Counted from the first letter of the stretch, positions 15,953 to 24,405 are shown. The stretch: 28,163 nt of DNA from CALEUX01 sp037439945 (GCA_037439945.1 JBBIVA010000038.1:1-28163); one strand, 5' to 3'. Notes: a model not told the origin generated them from the letters alone. Translations and numbers: made by a program.

Positions 15953-17239
15953 TTATTGGGTGTAAAATTTTGTTACCATTGTAATTGTTTGATTACAAAC
16001 TTCGCAAAAATTATCTGTATTACTGTTACGCATCCTGCAGAAAATTGAAGGTCTGAAAACACCCTTTGATACGTATCCACCCCCTTCAAAAACCCCGGTG
16101 GTGTGTTCAAATGCAGGACGAACCGGGGTTGGAACAGGAGTTGATGGTTTTATTAATTTTTTCCATTTTTTATTAAAGTCGACCATGGTAGTTAAATTTG
16201 GTTGCCAGGGTTCAGCCTTAAGGTTTATATATTCATTGTAACTAACTTCACTGTCAAAATATTCATCCCCCAGTCCGGCCAAACCATGACCCAGTTCATG
16301 AATTAAAAGGTTTCCCGATAATTTGTTGTTAGCAGCCGCAACAGAAAAATGGTTGTATATTCCACCTCCTCCATATTTATTGGTATTGGCTAAAATTATT
16401 ATATGGTCGTGGGGGGCGAGTGCTGCAATTTCAAAAACTTTCCAGGCATCTGATATTTGTAAATACCTTTCAACGCCTAAAGTATTAAAACTGCTTCCGA
16501 AAATTGTTTTTTTGAAAACCTTATTTACAGGGTCTGAAATGCCTGATTCGGTTGAAGGAATTGCTAATGCCCTGATGGTAAAATTGTTCTTGTTTGATTT
16601 AAATGGTTCTGTAGCGAATAAATATTTTGAAAGTTTGCTTACATGATTGAAAAAAATATTCATCTCGTTTTGTTGATAACCCTCAGAAATAAAAAGTAAA
16701 TCAAAATTTGATGCAGAATTGTTTTCTCCGTAAATAGTTTTAACAGAGTAGTTTAATGGCACGGTATTTACGGGTTCTATTTTTTTTGGATTTATTAATA
16801 AATCATGAAGTTGGTAAAACCTGCCATTTTTGTTTCTACCTTCAATAATTAGTTGACAATTTTGTTTTGGGAATGGCATTAATAGGGTATGGCTAAACTC
16901 CTTACTTCCCTTTTTTGCATCGTTTGTGGTCCTCCATTCTTCAAAAAGTGTTGAAAACCCTCTTAAAAAAATTGTATCGCCGGTAATAATGTTTAATATA
17001 AAGTATCTGTATTCTCCTAGGTTAAATGGTGAAATAAGTTGACTATCGGAACCGCTCCATTTATTATCCTTAAAAAGTTTATTGGTTGTTATTGACTGAT
17101 ATTCACTATCGCCGCTAAATAATAAATTAATCCTGAGGGCATGGTTTAAGTCAAAATATTTGTTACCTGTCAAATTAATATTCTCAAACGACACAAGAAA
17201 CAAAACAAATAATAAAAGAAGCGGTCTGTATTTTACCAT
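15953..17239 (-). CDS. Secreted zinc peptidase, M64 family
   Basis: This is an exported metalloprotease. A Sec signal peptide occupies about residues 1-24 (KYRPLLLLFVLFLVSF), with no lipobox Cys. Residues 25-155 fit the N-terminal beta-rich domain of M64 proteins. The catalytic domain (about 165-428) has HELGH (314-318, catalytic Glu315) followed by GLGDEY (322-327), the HExxHxxxGLxDE signature of the IgA-peptidase (M64) family. EVCNQT at the C-terminus and several Cys residues may form disulfides. The family includes IgA-cleaving enzymes, but most environmental members have unknown substrates, so immunoglobulin should not be assumed. It is transcribed away from the mechanosensitive channel gene across 55 bp and leads into the AKR gene. 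Confidence 0.88.
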   Translation of the reverse strand: MVKYRPLLLLFVLFLVSFENINLTGNKYFDLNHALRINLLFSGDSEYQSITTNKLFKDNKWSGSDSQLISPFNLGEYRYFILNIITGDTIFLRGFSTLFEEWRTTNDAKKGSKEFSHTLLMPFPKQNCQLIIEGRNKNGRFYQLHDLLINPKKIEPVNTVPLNYSVKTIYGENNSASNFDLLFISEGYQQNEMNIFFNHVSKLSKYLFATEPFKSNKNNFTIRALAIPSTESGISDPVNKVFKKTIFGSSFNTLGVERYLQISDAWKVFEIAALAPHDHIIILANTNKYGGGGIYNHFSVAAANNKLSGNLLIHELGHGLAGLGDEYFDSEVSYNEYINLKAEPWQPNLTTMVDFNKKWKKLIKPSTPVPTPVRPAFEHTTGVFEGGGYVSKGVFRPSIFCRMRNSNTDNFCEVCNQTITMVTKFYTQ

Positions 17240-17255
17240 TTTTACATGTTTGAAC

Positions 17256-17263
17256 TATCTTTG
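17256..17263 (+). promoter_or_regulatory. -7 box for the mechanosensitive channel gene
   Basis: TATCTTTG followed by CA is an exact TAnnTTTG match, ending 31 nt before the ATG at 17295. It lies in the 55-bp divergent gap with the M64 gene and supports a start downstream of it. Confidence 0.5.
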
Positions 17264-17294
17264 CAAGTTAATAAAAACAATAAAAAATATAGTG

Positions 17295-18584
17295 ATGCGC
17301 AATGTAATGTTGAAACTCTCTGAATTTTTAAGGGATTGGGTTTTTGAATATTTTAAAGTACGGAATTTCCCAGAATGGGCTTATGAAGTGGCTGATTTTT
17401 CTATTCGTTCCTTAGTACTGATAGCATTGAGTATAGTATTGTATTTTATTTTCAGAAAGATACTGTTATGCTTTATTGTCAGGGTAATAAATAAGTCAAA
17501 ATCAACAATTGATGATTTTTTTGTTTCAAGAAAAGTTTTTCACAGATTTGCACATCTAGCTCCGGCACTTGTGATATATTTTTTTGATGACAGGTTTTAT
17601 GAAGCCTATCCGTTGTTTTTTGGATTTCTGGTTAAAGCATCGGTAATTTACATTATAATAGTTCTTTTCTTGACTTTCCAGGCGTTTTTAAGGGCACTGG
17701 AAGATGTTTACAACACTTTGTCATATTCGGGGGAGAGGCCCATTAAGGGCTATATGCAGCTTGTACAACTCCTGTTTATTTTAATTGGGATTCTTTGGGG
17801 GATTTCAATAATTTTTGATGTTCAGGTTACCAAAATTTTCGCAGGGCTGGGAGCATTAGCGGCTGTATTGCTACTAGTTTTTAAGGATACAATATTAGGT
17901 TTTGTTGCAGGCATTCAACTTTCAGCCAATAAAATGTTAAAAGTTGGCGATTGGATCGAAATGCCATCGCACAATGCCAATGGAACAGTTTTGGAAGTAA
18001 CCCTTAATACGGTTAAAGTTCAAAACTGGGACAGGACTATTACAACAATTCCAACATACGCCTTGGTATCAAGCCCTTTTATGAATTGGCGTGGCATGGA
18101 AGAATCAGGCGGAAGGCGTATAAAAAGATCCATTTTTATTGATATGCAAACCGTTTCCTTTCTTACACCCGAAATGATTGAAAAATTCAAAAAAATTCAA
18201 CTTTTAAAAGAATTTATTGAAAAAAGGCAGGAGGAAATTGCTGAATATAATTCAAAACTTGGTGTTGATGAAACTATATTGGTTAATGGCAGGAGAATGA
18301 CAAATATTGGAGTTTTCAGAAAATATATAGAGAATTATCTGGCCCACCATCCAAAGATAAACCTTGAAATGAGCTTTCTGGTTAGGCACCTGCAACCCAC
18401 TGAAAAAGGAATTCCCATTGAAATTTATGTTTTCAGCAGGGATCAGAAATGGGCTAATTATGAAGGAATCCAGGCTGATATTTTTGACCATATCCTGGCA
18501 GTAATCCCTGAGTTTGGCTTACGTGTATTTCAATTACCATCGGGTAACGATATTCAAAAACTTTCCATTGGTAGATCAGTTTAG
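17295..18584 (+). CDS. MscS-family mechanosensitive channel, YbdG-like
   Basis: This inner-membrane channel opens under membrane tension to release osmolytes. It has about 429 residues. Hydrophobic segments are at roughly LVLIALSIVLYFIF, LVIYFF, FLVKASVIYIIIVLFLTF and LVQLLFILIGILWGISIIF. The pore-lining helix follows (IFAGLGALAAVLLLVFKDTILGFVAGIQ). The MscS beta domain is next, with KVGDWIEMP, then QNWDRTITTIPTYALVSSPFMNWRGM and ESGGRRIKRSI, wording typical of E. coli YbdG (MscM). The open frame extends upstream to 17160, but that extension would overlap the divergent M64 gene and its own -7 box. The start is therefore set at 17295 (ATG at 17307 is an alternative). YbdG-type channels have a large C-terminal cytoplasmic insertion, also visible here. 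Confidence 0.92.
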   Translation: MRNVMLKLSEFLRDWVFEYFKVRNFPEWAYEVADFSIRSLVLIALSIVLYFIFRKILLCFIVRVINKSKSTIDDFFVSRKVFHRFAHLAPALVIYFFDDRFYEAYPLFFGFLVKASVIYIIIVLFLTFQAFLRALEDVYNTLSYSGERPIKGYMQLVQLLFILIGILWGISIIFDVQVTKIFAGLGALAAVLLLVFKDTILGFVAGIQLSANKMLKVGDWIEMPSHNANGTVLEVTLNTVKVQNWDRTITTIPTYALVSSPFMNWRGMEESGGRRIKRSIFIDMQTVSFLTPEMIEKFKKIQLLKEFIEKRQEEIAEYNSKLGVDETILVNGRRMTNIGVFRKYIENYLAHHPKINLEMSFLVRHLQPTEKGIPIEIYVFSRDQKWANYEGIQADIFDHILAVIPEFGLRVFQLPSGNDIQKLSIGRSV

Positions 18585-18657
18585 TTTATTTGATTATATT
18601 AACCTCGTTTATTATTAAATCTTATTCATTAAATTTTAATGGTTAATAAACTTTTAA

Positions 18658-18699
18658 TTATCAGGTGTTATAAATGAATTGCCTTAAATAACCTGATAA
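18658..18699. promoter_or_regulatory. Inverted repeat upstream of the Lrp/AsnC gene
   Basis: TTATCAGGT (18658-18666) is perfectly repeated in inverse as ACCTGATAA (18691-18699), 24 nt apart, centred about 190 bp before the regulator start. It could be an operator for autoregulation or a structure at the end of the channel mRNA. There is no T tract. Confidence 0.35.
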
Positions 18700-18868
18700 G
18701 ATTAATAAAATAGGTAATAATTTAAAACCATATTTTATTTTTGAAAAACTATTATTTAAATATAACTTCTGATTTGTTGTTTTTTTTGCTATTTTATTTT
18801 AAATTCGTAAATAAATTGCTTGAAAAACATATTTAAAGTTGCAATCTCTAACATTTGACATTGAAAGT

Positions 18869-19333
18869 ATGGAAACTAGTTTACAAATTGATAGCCTGGA
18901 TAAAAAGATTCTCTCCCTGGTAACTAAAAATGCCCGTATCCCGTTCCTGGAGGTTGCCCGTGAATGTAAAGTTTCAGGGGCGGCAATTCATCAAAGAATA
19001 CAAAGATTATTAAATATTGGTGTTATCAAGGGTTCGGAGTTTATTATTAATCCGGCTAAAATTGGTTATCACACTTGTGCCTTTATGGGAATCTTTCTTA
19101 AGAAAGCAAGTTTGTTCGATAAAGTATCTCAAATGCTTGAGCAGATTCCGCAAATAGTTGAATGTCATTACACCACAGGGCAGTACGCTGTGTTTATTAA
19201 GATTTACGCTCAAAGTAATGAACATTTGAAACGTTTACTGCATGATAAACTTCAGGCAATTCCAGGGATATCATCGACCGAAACAATTATATCGCTGGAT
19301 GAGGTATTTAAGCGTCAATTACCGATTGAGTAG
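18869..19333 (+). CDS. Lrp/AsnC-family transcriptional regulator
   Basis: This DNA-binding regulator responds to small molecules, usually amino acids. It has 154 residues. The N-terminal winged HTH spans about 4-60 (DSLDKKILSLVTKNARIPFLEVARECKVSGAAIHQRI), and the RAM/AsnC effector domain about 70-150 (GIFLKKASLFDKVSQML...VECHYTTGQYAVFIKI). The frame is open upstream to a TTG at 18839, but METSLQIDSLDKKIL at 18869 is the usual family start. It sits alone, convergent with the 5'-nucleotidase gene (stops 4 bp apart). The ligand and targets are unknown; an inverted repeat lies about 170-210 bp upstream. Autoregulation is common in the family but not demonstrated here. Confidence 0.93.
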   Translation: METSLQIDSLDKKILSLVTKNARIPFLEVARECKVSGAAIHQRIQRLLNIGVIKGSEFIINPAKIGYHTCAFMGIFLKKASLFDKVSQMLEQIPQIVECHYTTGQYAVFIKIYAQSNEHLKRLLHDKLQAIPGISSTETIISLDEVFKRQLPIE

Positions 19334-19337
19334 ATTT

Positions 19338-20246
19338 CTATTTTATATCGTATTGTTTGCCTGTAAAGTTGATCCTCTCTTTACTAAATTGTAAATCTAT
19401 ACGGCCTAGGCGAACCCCGTTTTGACCTGTTTGGTTAATAATAACCGGATTTCCGGATGCATTATTCACTTTAACAGGTTCATTCATAAAAGTGTGGGTA
19501 TGGCCCCCTAAAATTATATCAATATAATGTGTTGAGGAGGCAACTTTTAAATCATCAATTCTGTCAAAATCCATTTTGAACCCCAGGTGCGACAAAGCGA
19601 TAACTATATTACACTTATATTTTTCCTTTAACATTTTTGCGGTTGAATCACCAACCGAGGCAGGGTGGTTGTATGTAATCCCTTCAAAATTTGATTTAGC
19701 AATTAATCCACCCGGGTCAATCCCTAAGCCTATAATGCCAACTCGTACCCTTCCTTTGCGGAATATTTTCCAGGGCAATATTTTTGACGCCAGGATTGTA
19801 CTTCCAAAATTGTAATTACTGTTTATAAAAGGAAAATCAGCAAATTGTAATTGCTTATTTAAATTTTCAATTCCATTATCAAACTCGTGGTTCCCTAAAG
19901 TTGCTGCATCATAGCCCATTTTAGACATCAATTGCAGCTCTAACTTTCCTTCAAAAAAATTAAAATATGGAGTTCCCTGAAAAATATCGCCGGAATCAAG
20001 TAACAAAACATGTTGGTTTTCTGACCTGATTTTATTTATTAACGCCCCACGTCGTGCAAATCCGCCCATTCCAGGGAAACGACCGTGGTTAAGGGGCATT
20101 GGTTCAATATGACTGTGAACATCATTGGTATGAAGTATCGTAATATTTGTTTCCTTATCTCCGAAAATGGCATGAACGCCAATTGGTAATGCGAAAAAAG
20201 CCGAGCCGGTCAATGCTGTCTTAATGAATATTCTTCTGTTTTGCAT
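19338..20246 (-). CDS. 5'-nucleotidase catalytic (metallophosphatase) protein, Tat-exported
   Basis: This calcineurin-like metallophosphatase is the N-terminal half of a UshA/5'-nucleotidase. Metal-binding motifs are NDVHSH (41-46), LDSGDIFQG (83-91), LGNHEFDNG (117-125), the HLGF region, and GGHTHTF near residue 247. The N-terminus MQNRRIFIKTALTG plus a hydrophobic stretch to HA at about residue 26 looks like a twin-arginine signal peptide, so the protein folds with metal before export. It has 302 residues and lacks the substrate-binding C-terminal domain, which is encoded by the gene 50 bp upstream. The two likely act together on extracytoplasmic nucleotides. 2',3'-cyclic phosphodiesterase activity is an alternative for the family. 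Confidence 0.9.
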   Translation of the reverse strand: MQNRRIFIKTALTGSAFFALPIGVHAIFGDKETNITILHTNDVHSHIEPMPLNHGRFPGMGGFARRGALINKIRSENQHVLLLDSGDIFQGTPYFNFFEGKLELQLMSKMGYDAATLGNHEFDNGIENLNKQLQFADFPFINSNYNFGSTILASKILPWKIFRKGRVRVGIIGLGIDPGGLIAKSNFEGITYNHPASVGDSTAKMLKEKYKCNIVIALSHLGFKMDFDRIDDLKVASSTHYIDIILGGHTHTFMNEPVKVNNASGNPVIINQTGQNGVRLGRIDLQFSKERINFTGKQYDIK

Positions 20247-20296
20247 TTTATACTTTAACTCTTTAATTAAAATAACATATTTGGGTTTTAATTGTT

Positions 20297-21055
20297 TTAT
20301 TCCTGAACTGAAATTCTAACGGTAGTATCAGGTTCAACTTTTTTATTCTGTCTTGTAAGTTCTTTAATATGGGCAATTATAAGTTCCCTGATCTTATCAT
20401 TTGATACAAGGTGAGTGTCTGAACTTCTAAAAATTGTATAATTGTCGCCGCCATCGGCCAGGTAATCAGATGTTATTACCCAATATTGTTTTTTTTCATT
20501 TATTGAATCACCATTTACAAATATATCGAAAGCTTTATTTTTTTTGATTGTGAACGAAGCTCCGGCAAGTCCATCACCTTCCGATTGTGCAATATGGTCA
20601 AAAAGTTTTAGCAGGTTCTCTGAATTCATTTTTACTGCAACCAAACGGTTTTCAAATGGCATAAGTTCAAAAATGTTTCGGGTTGTGATTTTACCTTCAG
20701 GCAGAGGGGCCCTGAATCCCTTGATATTTACGACACACAAAATTTCACTACCACTAATATTATGTTCCTTTAAGAAAGATTTTCCGGCCTCCCAAACCAG
20801 ATCTGCTACAAAATTGGTTAATTCACTTTCTGGTTTACGGGGGATTAATGTCTTTGGATTTGTGCCTATTACATCGGTCATTACGCCTGATATTGAATCG
20901 CTGAATGGTTTTATAAACATTAACAACGTGGAGTCAATCCCTGCAAGCGAATCAACCCCAATTAAATTGTGACTTTGAAGCCTGTAAATATATTTTTGCT
21001 GGCATGATACAAGCATTATAGTCAACCACAATAAAATTAACCTTAGAATTTGCAT
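20297..21055 (-). CDS. 5'-nucleotidase C-terminal-domain lipoprotein
   Basis: This is a 252-residue stand-alone copy of the 5'-nucleotidase C-terminal (substrate-specificity) domain. Recognisable stretches are ESELTNFVADLVWEAG, NIKGFRAPLPEGKITTRNIFELMPFENRLVAVKM and WVITSDYLADGGDNYTIF; the last includes the aromatic/Asp region that stacks the base in UshA. A lipoprotein signal peptide precedes it: MQILRLILLWLTIMLVSC, with the lipidated Cys18. Residue Gly/Asp2 sorting cannot be inferred. The frame is open to 21106, but the ATG at 21055 starts the signal peptide and lies just after a -7 box at 21075-21068. It is the first gene of a two-gene unit with the catalytic subunit. On its own it has no metal site. 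Confidence 0.88.
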   Translation of the reverse strand: MQILRLILLWLTIMLVSCQQKYIYRLQSHNLIGVDSLAGIDSTLLMFIKPFSDSISGVMTDVIGTNPKTLIPRKPESELTNFVADLVWEAGKSFLKEHNISGSEILCVVNIKGFRAPLPEGKITTRNIFELMPFENRLVAVKMNSENLLKLFDHIAQSEGDGLAGASFTIKKNKAFDIFVNGDSINEKKQYWVITSDYLADGGDNYTIFRSSDTHLVSNDKIRELIIAHIKELTRQNKKVEPDTTVRISVQE

Positions 21056-21067
21056 AGTATTTTTTAT

Positions 21068-21075
21068 CAAAGATA
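21068..21075 (-). promoter_or_regulatory. -7 box for the split 5'-nucleotidase operon
   Basis: TATCTTTG on the minus strand is an exact TAnnTTTG match, ending 12 nt before the ATG at 21055. It is part of a palindrome TTTTTATC/GATAAAAA. A TTTG lies about 16 nt upstream, a little closer than usual. Confidence 0.45.
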
Positions 21076-21106
21076 AAAAATAGGATAAAACCAAACTAAT
21101 GAGCAA

Positions 21107-21578
21107 ATGCAGGTTTACATAATTTTGCTAACTTTGAGTTTAATGAGTTTTAAAAAAATGAGTTATATACAATTCAGATTAAATGAATTATAAAAACTTT
21201 TATTTTTATTATTTAAACATTATCACTACTGTCCGATAAATTTTTCGATAAGATGTTATTATGCAGACGTATTGCGGTGTCCCTACAGGACACTGAAAAT
21301 TGGGGTCGATTCATCTTTACCGATATTCTGTACCTGACGGCACAGTACCGTTAGGGACTAAAGATCGGTAAAACACTTAATTGAGAATTGAACTTTTGTC
21401 TCGTTAGGGACAAAACAACTTTTTATAGGATAGTAGTGAAACATTATTAATAAAACTGAATCAAATGACAGATAATACCGACCTAAAAACAGAAATAATT
21501 TATTGGGAAATGAAGTAACTTGACAGGCATATTGTAGAATAGAAGCACAACCTGATAAAAAAATGTCAAAAAAAAACC
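21107..21578. other. Intergenic region holding the MITE-like element
   Basis: This 472-bp stretch separates the divergent 5'-nucleotidase unit and the sugar-oxidoreductase cluster. Apart from the element at 21224-21438 and its flanking 9-bp duplications it is AT-rich, with no ORF. No TAnnTTTG box was found for the cluster in the 131 bp between the element and the first gene at 21579. Confidence 0.5.
21224..21438. mobile_element. MITE-like element with TIRs and 9-bp target duplication
   Basis: This 215-bp element is non-coding. Its left end CACTACTGTCCGATAAA and the reverse complement of its right end, CACTACTATCCTATAAA, match at 15 of 17 positions. It is bounded by a perfect 9-bp direct repeat AAACATTAT (21215-21223 and 21439-21447), as expected for a target-site duplication. 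Inside are further palindromes: GTGTCC/GGACAC, a long arm pair CTTTACCGAT/ATCGGTAAAA, and TTTTGTC/GACAAAA around CGTTAGG. There is no transposase, so it must have been moved in trans. A 9-bp duplication is compatible with IS4- or IS1-type transposases, but the family is not identified. Confidence 0.8.
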
Positions 21579-22916
21579 ATGGAAAAAAGCAGAAGAAGTT
21601 TCATTAAAAAATCGGCCCTTGGATTTGCGGGTATTACTATTGCAGGTATGGGTATGAGTTCGAAAAGCTATGCCAGAATAATTGGATCAAATGAGAGGTT
21701 GAATATAGCTATTATTGGCTTGGGGAGGAGATTAGGTGCATATTTTGAGCCAATTGCACTACCAAAAAGTAATGTACAGTTGGTTTATTTGTGCGATGTT
21801 ATGAAAAGTCAGCGAATAAGGGCAGTTTCGTCATTTTCCAAACATATAAATTATCAGCCTAAGATTGAAAATGATTTAAGAAAGGTGATGGAGGATGAAA
21901 AAGTTGACGCTATTATTAACGCCACACCTGACCACTGGCATGCCCCGGGTGCATTTTTGGCTGTTAAAGCAGGAAAACATGTTTATGTTGAAAAGCCGGG
22001 AAGCCATAATGCGGGAGAAGGAGCGTTATACGCTGATTTTGTTAAAAAATATAACCGTATAATTCAATTAGGTAACCAGCAACGGTCATCGGTTGAGTCG
22101 AAAGAAATAGTTGATGAAATTCACAATGGAGTAATTGGAATACCTTATAAAGCTGTTGCCTTTTATTCAAATAACAGGGGCGAGGTGCCTGTTGCAGTAA
22201 ATGCTCCAATTCCTGAAGGTTTGGATTGGGATTTGTTTCAGGGGCCTGCGCCCCGGAGAGAATACAGGTTTGATACCTGGGATTATAACTGGCATTGGTA
22301 CGAATGGGACTATGGAACGGCCGAAATGGGTAATAATGCCATACACGAGTTGGATATAGCACGTTGGGCCTTAAAGGTTAATTACCCTGAAAGAGTAAGC
22401 GTTGAGGCAGAAAAACGACATTTTATAAATGACGGGTGGACAATGTATGATACCATGCTCGCTACTTATCAATTTCAGGGCAACATAATAATTCAATGGG
22501 ATGGAAAGAGCCGAAATGGTTATAATACTTATGGCTCAGACCGCGGAACCGTAATTTATGGAAGTGATGGAACTGCCTTTATTAACCGTGACGGATATAA
22601 ATTATACGACCGGAACGGGAAATTTTTAAAAAGTCGTTCGAATTCAGGGGGTGAATCCGGTACCACATTAGGTGGTGGAGGCGATATGACTACAGCACAT
22701 TTAATTAATTTTTTTGACGCCATAAGGGGAAAAGTAAAACCAAATTCACCTATGGAAGAAATGGCCAAAAGCACTCACCTTTGCCATTTGGCCAATATTA
22801 GCTACAGGTTAAAAAAGGATATTGAAGTAAATGCTTTGAACGGAAAGGTTCAAAACAGAGAAGCCAATAAATTTTGGGGACGTGTTTATGAACCCGGATG
22901 GGAGCCAAAATTGTAA
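21579..22916 (+). CDS. Gfo/Idh/MocA oxidoreductase, Tat-exported (1)
   Basis: This is an NAD(P)-dependent sugar-type oxidoreductase of 445 residues. The twin-arginine signal (SRRSFIKKSALGFAGITIAG) predicts export of the folded, cofactor-loaded enzyme to the periplasm. The Rossmann motif is IIGLGRRLG (45-53). NATPDHWHAPGA and HVYVEKP (134-140; Lys139 of EKP is the family catalytic lysine) follow. The C-terminal domain has the WDLFQGPAPRREY...WHWYEWDYGTAEMGNNAIHELD pattern typical of exported Bacteroidota members. It is the first gene of the cluster, 48 bp before the next. The exact substrate is unknown; family members oxidise or epimerise sugars and inositols, and some act in 3-keto-sugar glycoside cleavage. 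Confidence 0.92.
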   Translation: MEKSRRSFIKKSALGFAGITIAGMGMSSKSYARIIGSNERLNIAIIGLGRRLGAYFEPIALPKSNVQLVYLCDVMKSQRIRAVSSFSKHINYQPKIENDLRKVMEDEKVDAIINATPDHWHAPGAFLAVKAGKHVYVEKPGSHNAGEGALYADFVKKYNRIIQLGNQQRSSVESKEIVDEIHNGVIGIPYKAVAFYSNNRGEVPVAVNAPIPEGLDWDLFQGPAPRREYRFDTWDYNWHWYEWDYGTAEMGNNAIHELDIARWALKVNYPERVSVEAEKRHFINDGWTMYDTMLATYQFQGNIIIQWDGKSRNGYNTYGSDRGTVIYGSDGTAFINRDGYKLYDRNGKFLKSRSNSGGESGTTLGGGGDMTTAHLINFFDAIRGKVKPNSPMEEMAKSTHLCHLANISYRLKKDIEVNALNGKVQNREANKFWGRVYEPGWEPKL

Positions 22917-22964
22917 TTGTTTAATTGGCAGGTTAATAAAAATTGAGAAGTATAAATTGTCGCA

Positions 22965-24371
22965 ATGGTTAAAGAATTTAATAATTTAAGAATAATATCA
23001 TCAGTTTTTTTGGTGGTTTTAATTGCAACATCTTGCAATATGAGTAAAAAAACGGAGTTTACAGGGGCAAACGCAGAGATTAAAATAATAACACTTGACC
23101 CGGGGCATTTTCATGCTGCACTGGTTCAAAAGGAAATGTATACACAGGTTGATCCGGTTGTTCATATTTATGGGCCCGAAGGTCCTGATATAGAAATGCA
23201 CCTAAAAAGAATTGATGGTTTTAATTCACGCAGTGATAATCCCACACAATGGATAAGCAATATTTACAAAGGGCAGGATTTTTTTGAAAAGTTGATAAGT
23301 GAAAATAAAGGCAATGTAGTTGTTATTGCAGGTAACAACAACAAGAAAACCAAATATATAAAAGATTTGGTTGAAGCCGGTTTTAATGTGCTATCAGATA
23401 AGCCTATGGCTATTGATAATGAGAGTTTTTTATTGTTGGAAGGTGCTTTTTTAGCGGCAAAAAAGAACAAAGTGGTTTTATATGATATTATGACGGAACG
23501 ATATGAAATAACAAGCCTACTTCAGCGTGAAATTGCACAGATAAAGGATATTTTTGGGGTTTTAGAGCATGGAACTCCTGAAAATCCGGCGGTTGTAAAA
23601 GAGAGTGTCCATCATTTCTATAAATATGTTGCAGGGTCTGTATTGAAACGGCCTGCATGGTATTTCGATATAAACTCGCAGGGAGAAGGAATAGTAGATG
23701 TAACAACACATCTTGTTGACCTTATTCAGTGGGTATGTTTTCCCGAAAAAGTTATTAATTACCAAACTGATATTAATGTGTACGGAGCTAAAAGGTGGAC
23801 TACCGATATATCTAAGGACCAGTTTTTAGCTGTGACAGGATTAAGTGAAACACCTGAATTTTTAAATAATGTAATGAACAGTGATTCTGTTTTTCAGGTT
23901 TTTGCAAATGGAAAAATGGATTATTTACTTAATGGTGTTCATGTTAGTGTTAGTGTAATATGGAATTATGTGGCTCCTGACGGTGGTGCTGACACCCATT
24001 TTTCGGTTATGCGTGGTACAGAAGCAAGCCTTATAATCAGGCAGGGAAAAGAAGAAGGTTATATTCCCAATTTATTTATTGAAGCATCATCTAAAGCAGA
24101 TATTTCAGAGTGGAAAATCAAAACTGAAAAAGCATTTTCAAAAATAATTTCAAGGTTTCCCGGTATTGAACTTCAACCAACTGACAAAGGGTTTAAAGTT
24201 TTAATACCTGATAAATACAGATTGGGCCATGAAGCGCATTTTGCACAGGTTACAAAAAAATATCTGAATTATTTGGTTAAAGGTAAACTGCCTGAGTGGG
24301 AAGTGCCAAACATGATTTCAAAGTATTACACTACCACCAGGGCCCTGGAGCTGGCACGTAAAGAAAAGTAA
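22965..24371 (+). CDS. Gfo/Idh/MocA-like lipoprotein with variant nucleotide loop (2)
   Basis: This 468-residue protein has a lipoprotein signal (ISSVFLVVLIATSC, lipidated Cys24), so it is membrane-anchored outside the cytoplasm. The fold is recognisable from GNVVVIAGNNNKKTKYIKDLVEAGFNVLSDKPMA (DKP 145-147 in place of EKP). It also has GEGIVDVTTHLVDLIQWVCFP, matching the conserved Asp/His helix of the family. The usual GxGxxG of the Rossmann fold is replaced by ITLDPGHFHAAL (42-53), so NAD(P) binding may be altered or different. It resembles a Bacteroidota group carrying a 'putative oxidoreductase C-terminal domain'. It follows gene 1 by 48 bp. Its function is unknown; an oxidoreductase role is inferred from the fold and neighbours. 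Confidence 0.82.
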   Translation: MVKEFNNLRIISSVFLVVLIATSCNMSKKTEFTGANAEIKIITLDPGHFHAALVQKEMYTQVDPVVHIYGPEGPDIEMHLKRIDGFNSRSDNPTQWISNIYKGQDFFEKLISENKGNVVVIAGNNNKKTKYIKDLVEAGFNVLSDKPMAIDNESFLLLEGAFLAAKKNKVVLYDIMTERYEITSLLQREIAQIKDIFGVLEHGTPENPAVVKESVHHFYKYVAGSVLKRPAWYFDINSQGEGIVDVTTHLVDLIQWVCFPEKVINYQTDINVYGAKRWTTDISKDQFLAVTGLSETPEFLNNVMNSDSVFQVFANGKMDYLLNGVHVSVSVIWNYVAPDGGADTHFSVMRGTEASLIIRQGKEEGYIPNLFIEASSKADISEWKIKTEKAFSKIISRFPGIELQPTDKGFKVLIPDKYRLGHEAHFAQVTKKYLNYLVKGKLPEWEVPNMISKYYTTTRALELARKEK

Positions 24372-24405
24372 TAATGATATAAATGAATATCAGATGAAAC
24401 GGTTT

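Noticed and set aside
17160..17294. N-terminal extension of the mechanosensitive channel
   Set aside because: It overlaps the divergent M64 gene and a TAnnTTTG box. The family N-terminus begins at 17295 or 17307.
18839..18868. TTG start for the Lrp/AsnC regulator
   Set aside because: It adds ten residues without family support. The ATG at 18869 matches the usual start just before the HTH.
21056..21106. N-terminal extension of the 5'-nucleotidase C-terminal-domain protein
   Set aside because: It runs through an exact -7 promoter box. The ATG at 21055 begins a clean lipoprotein signal peptide.
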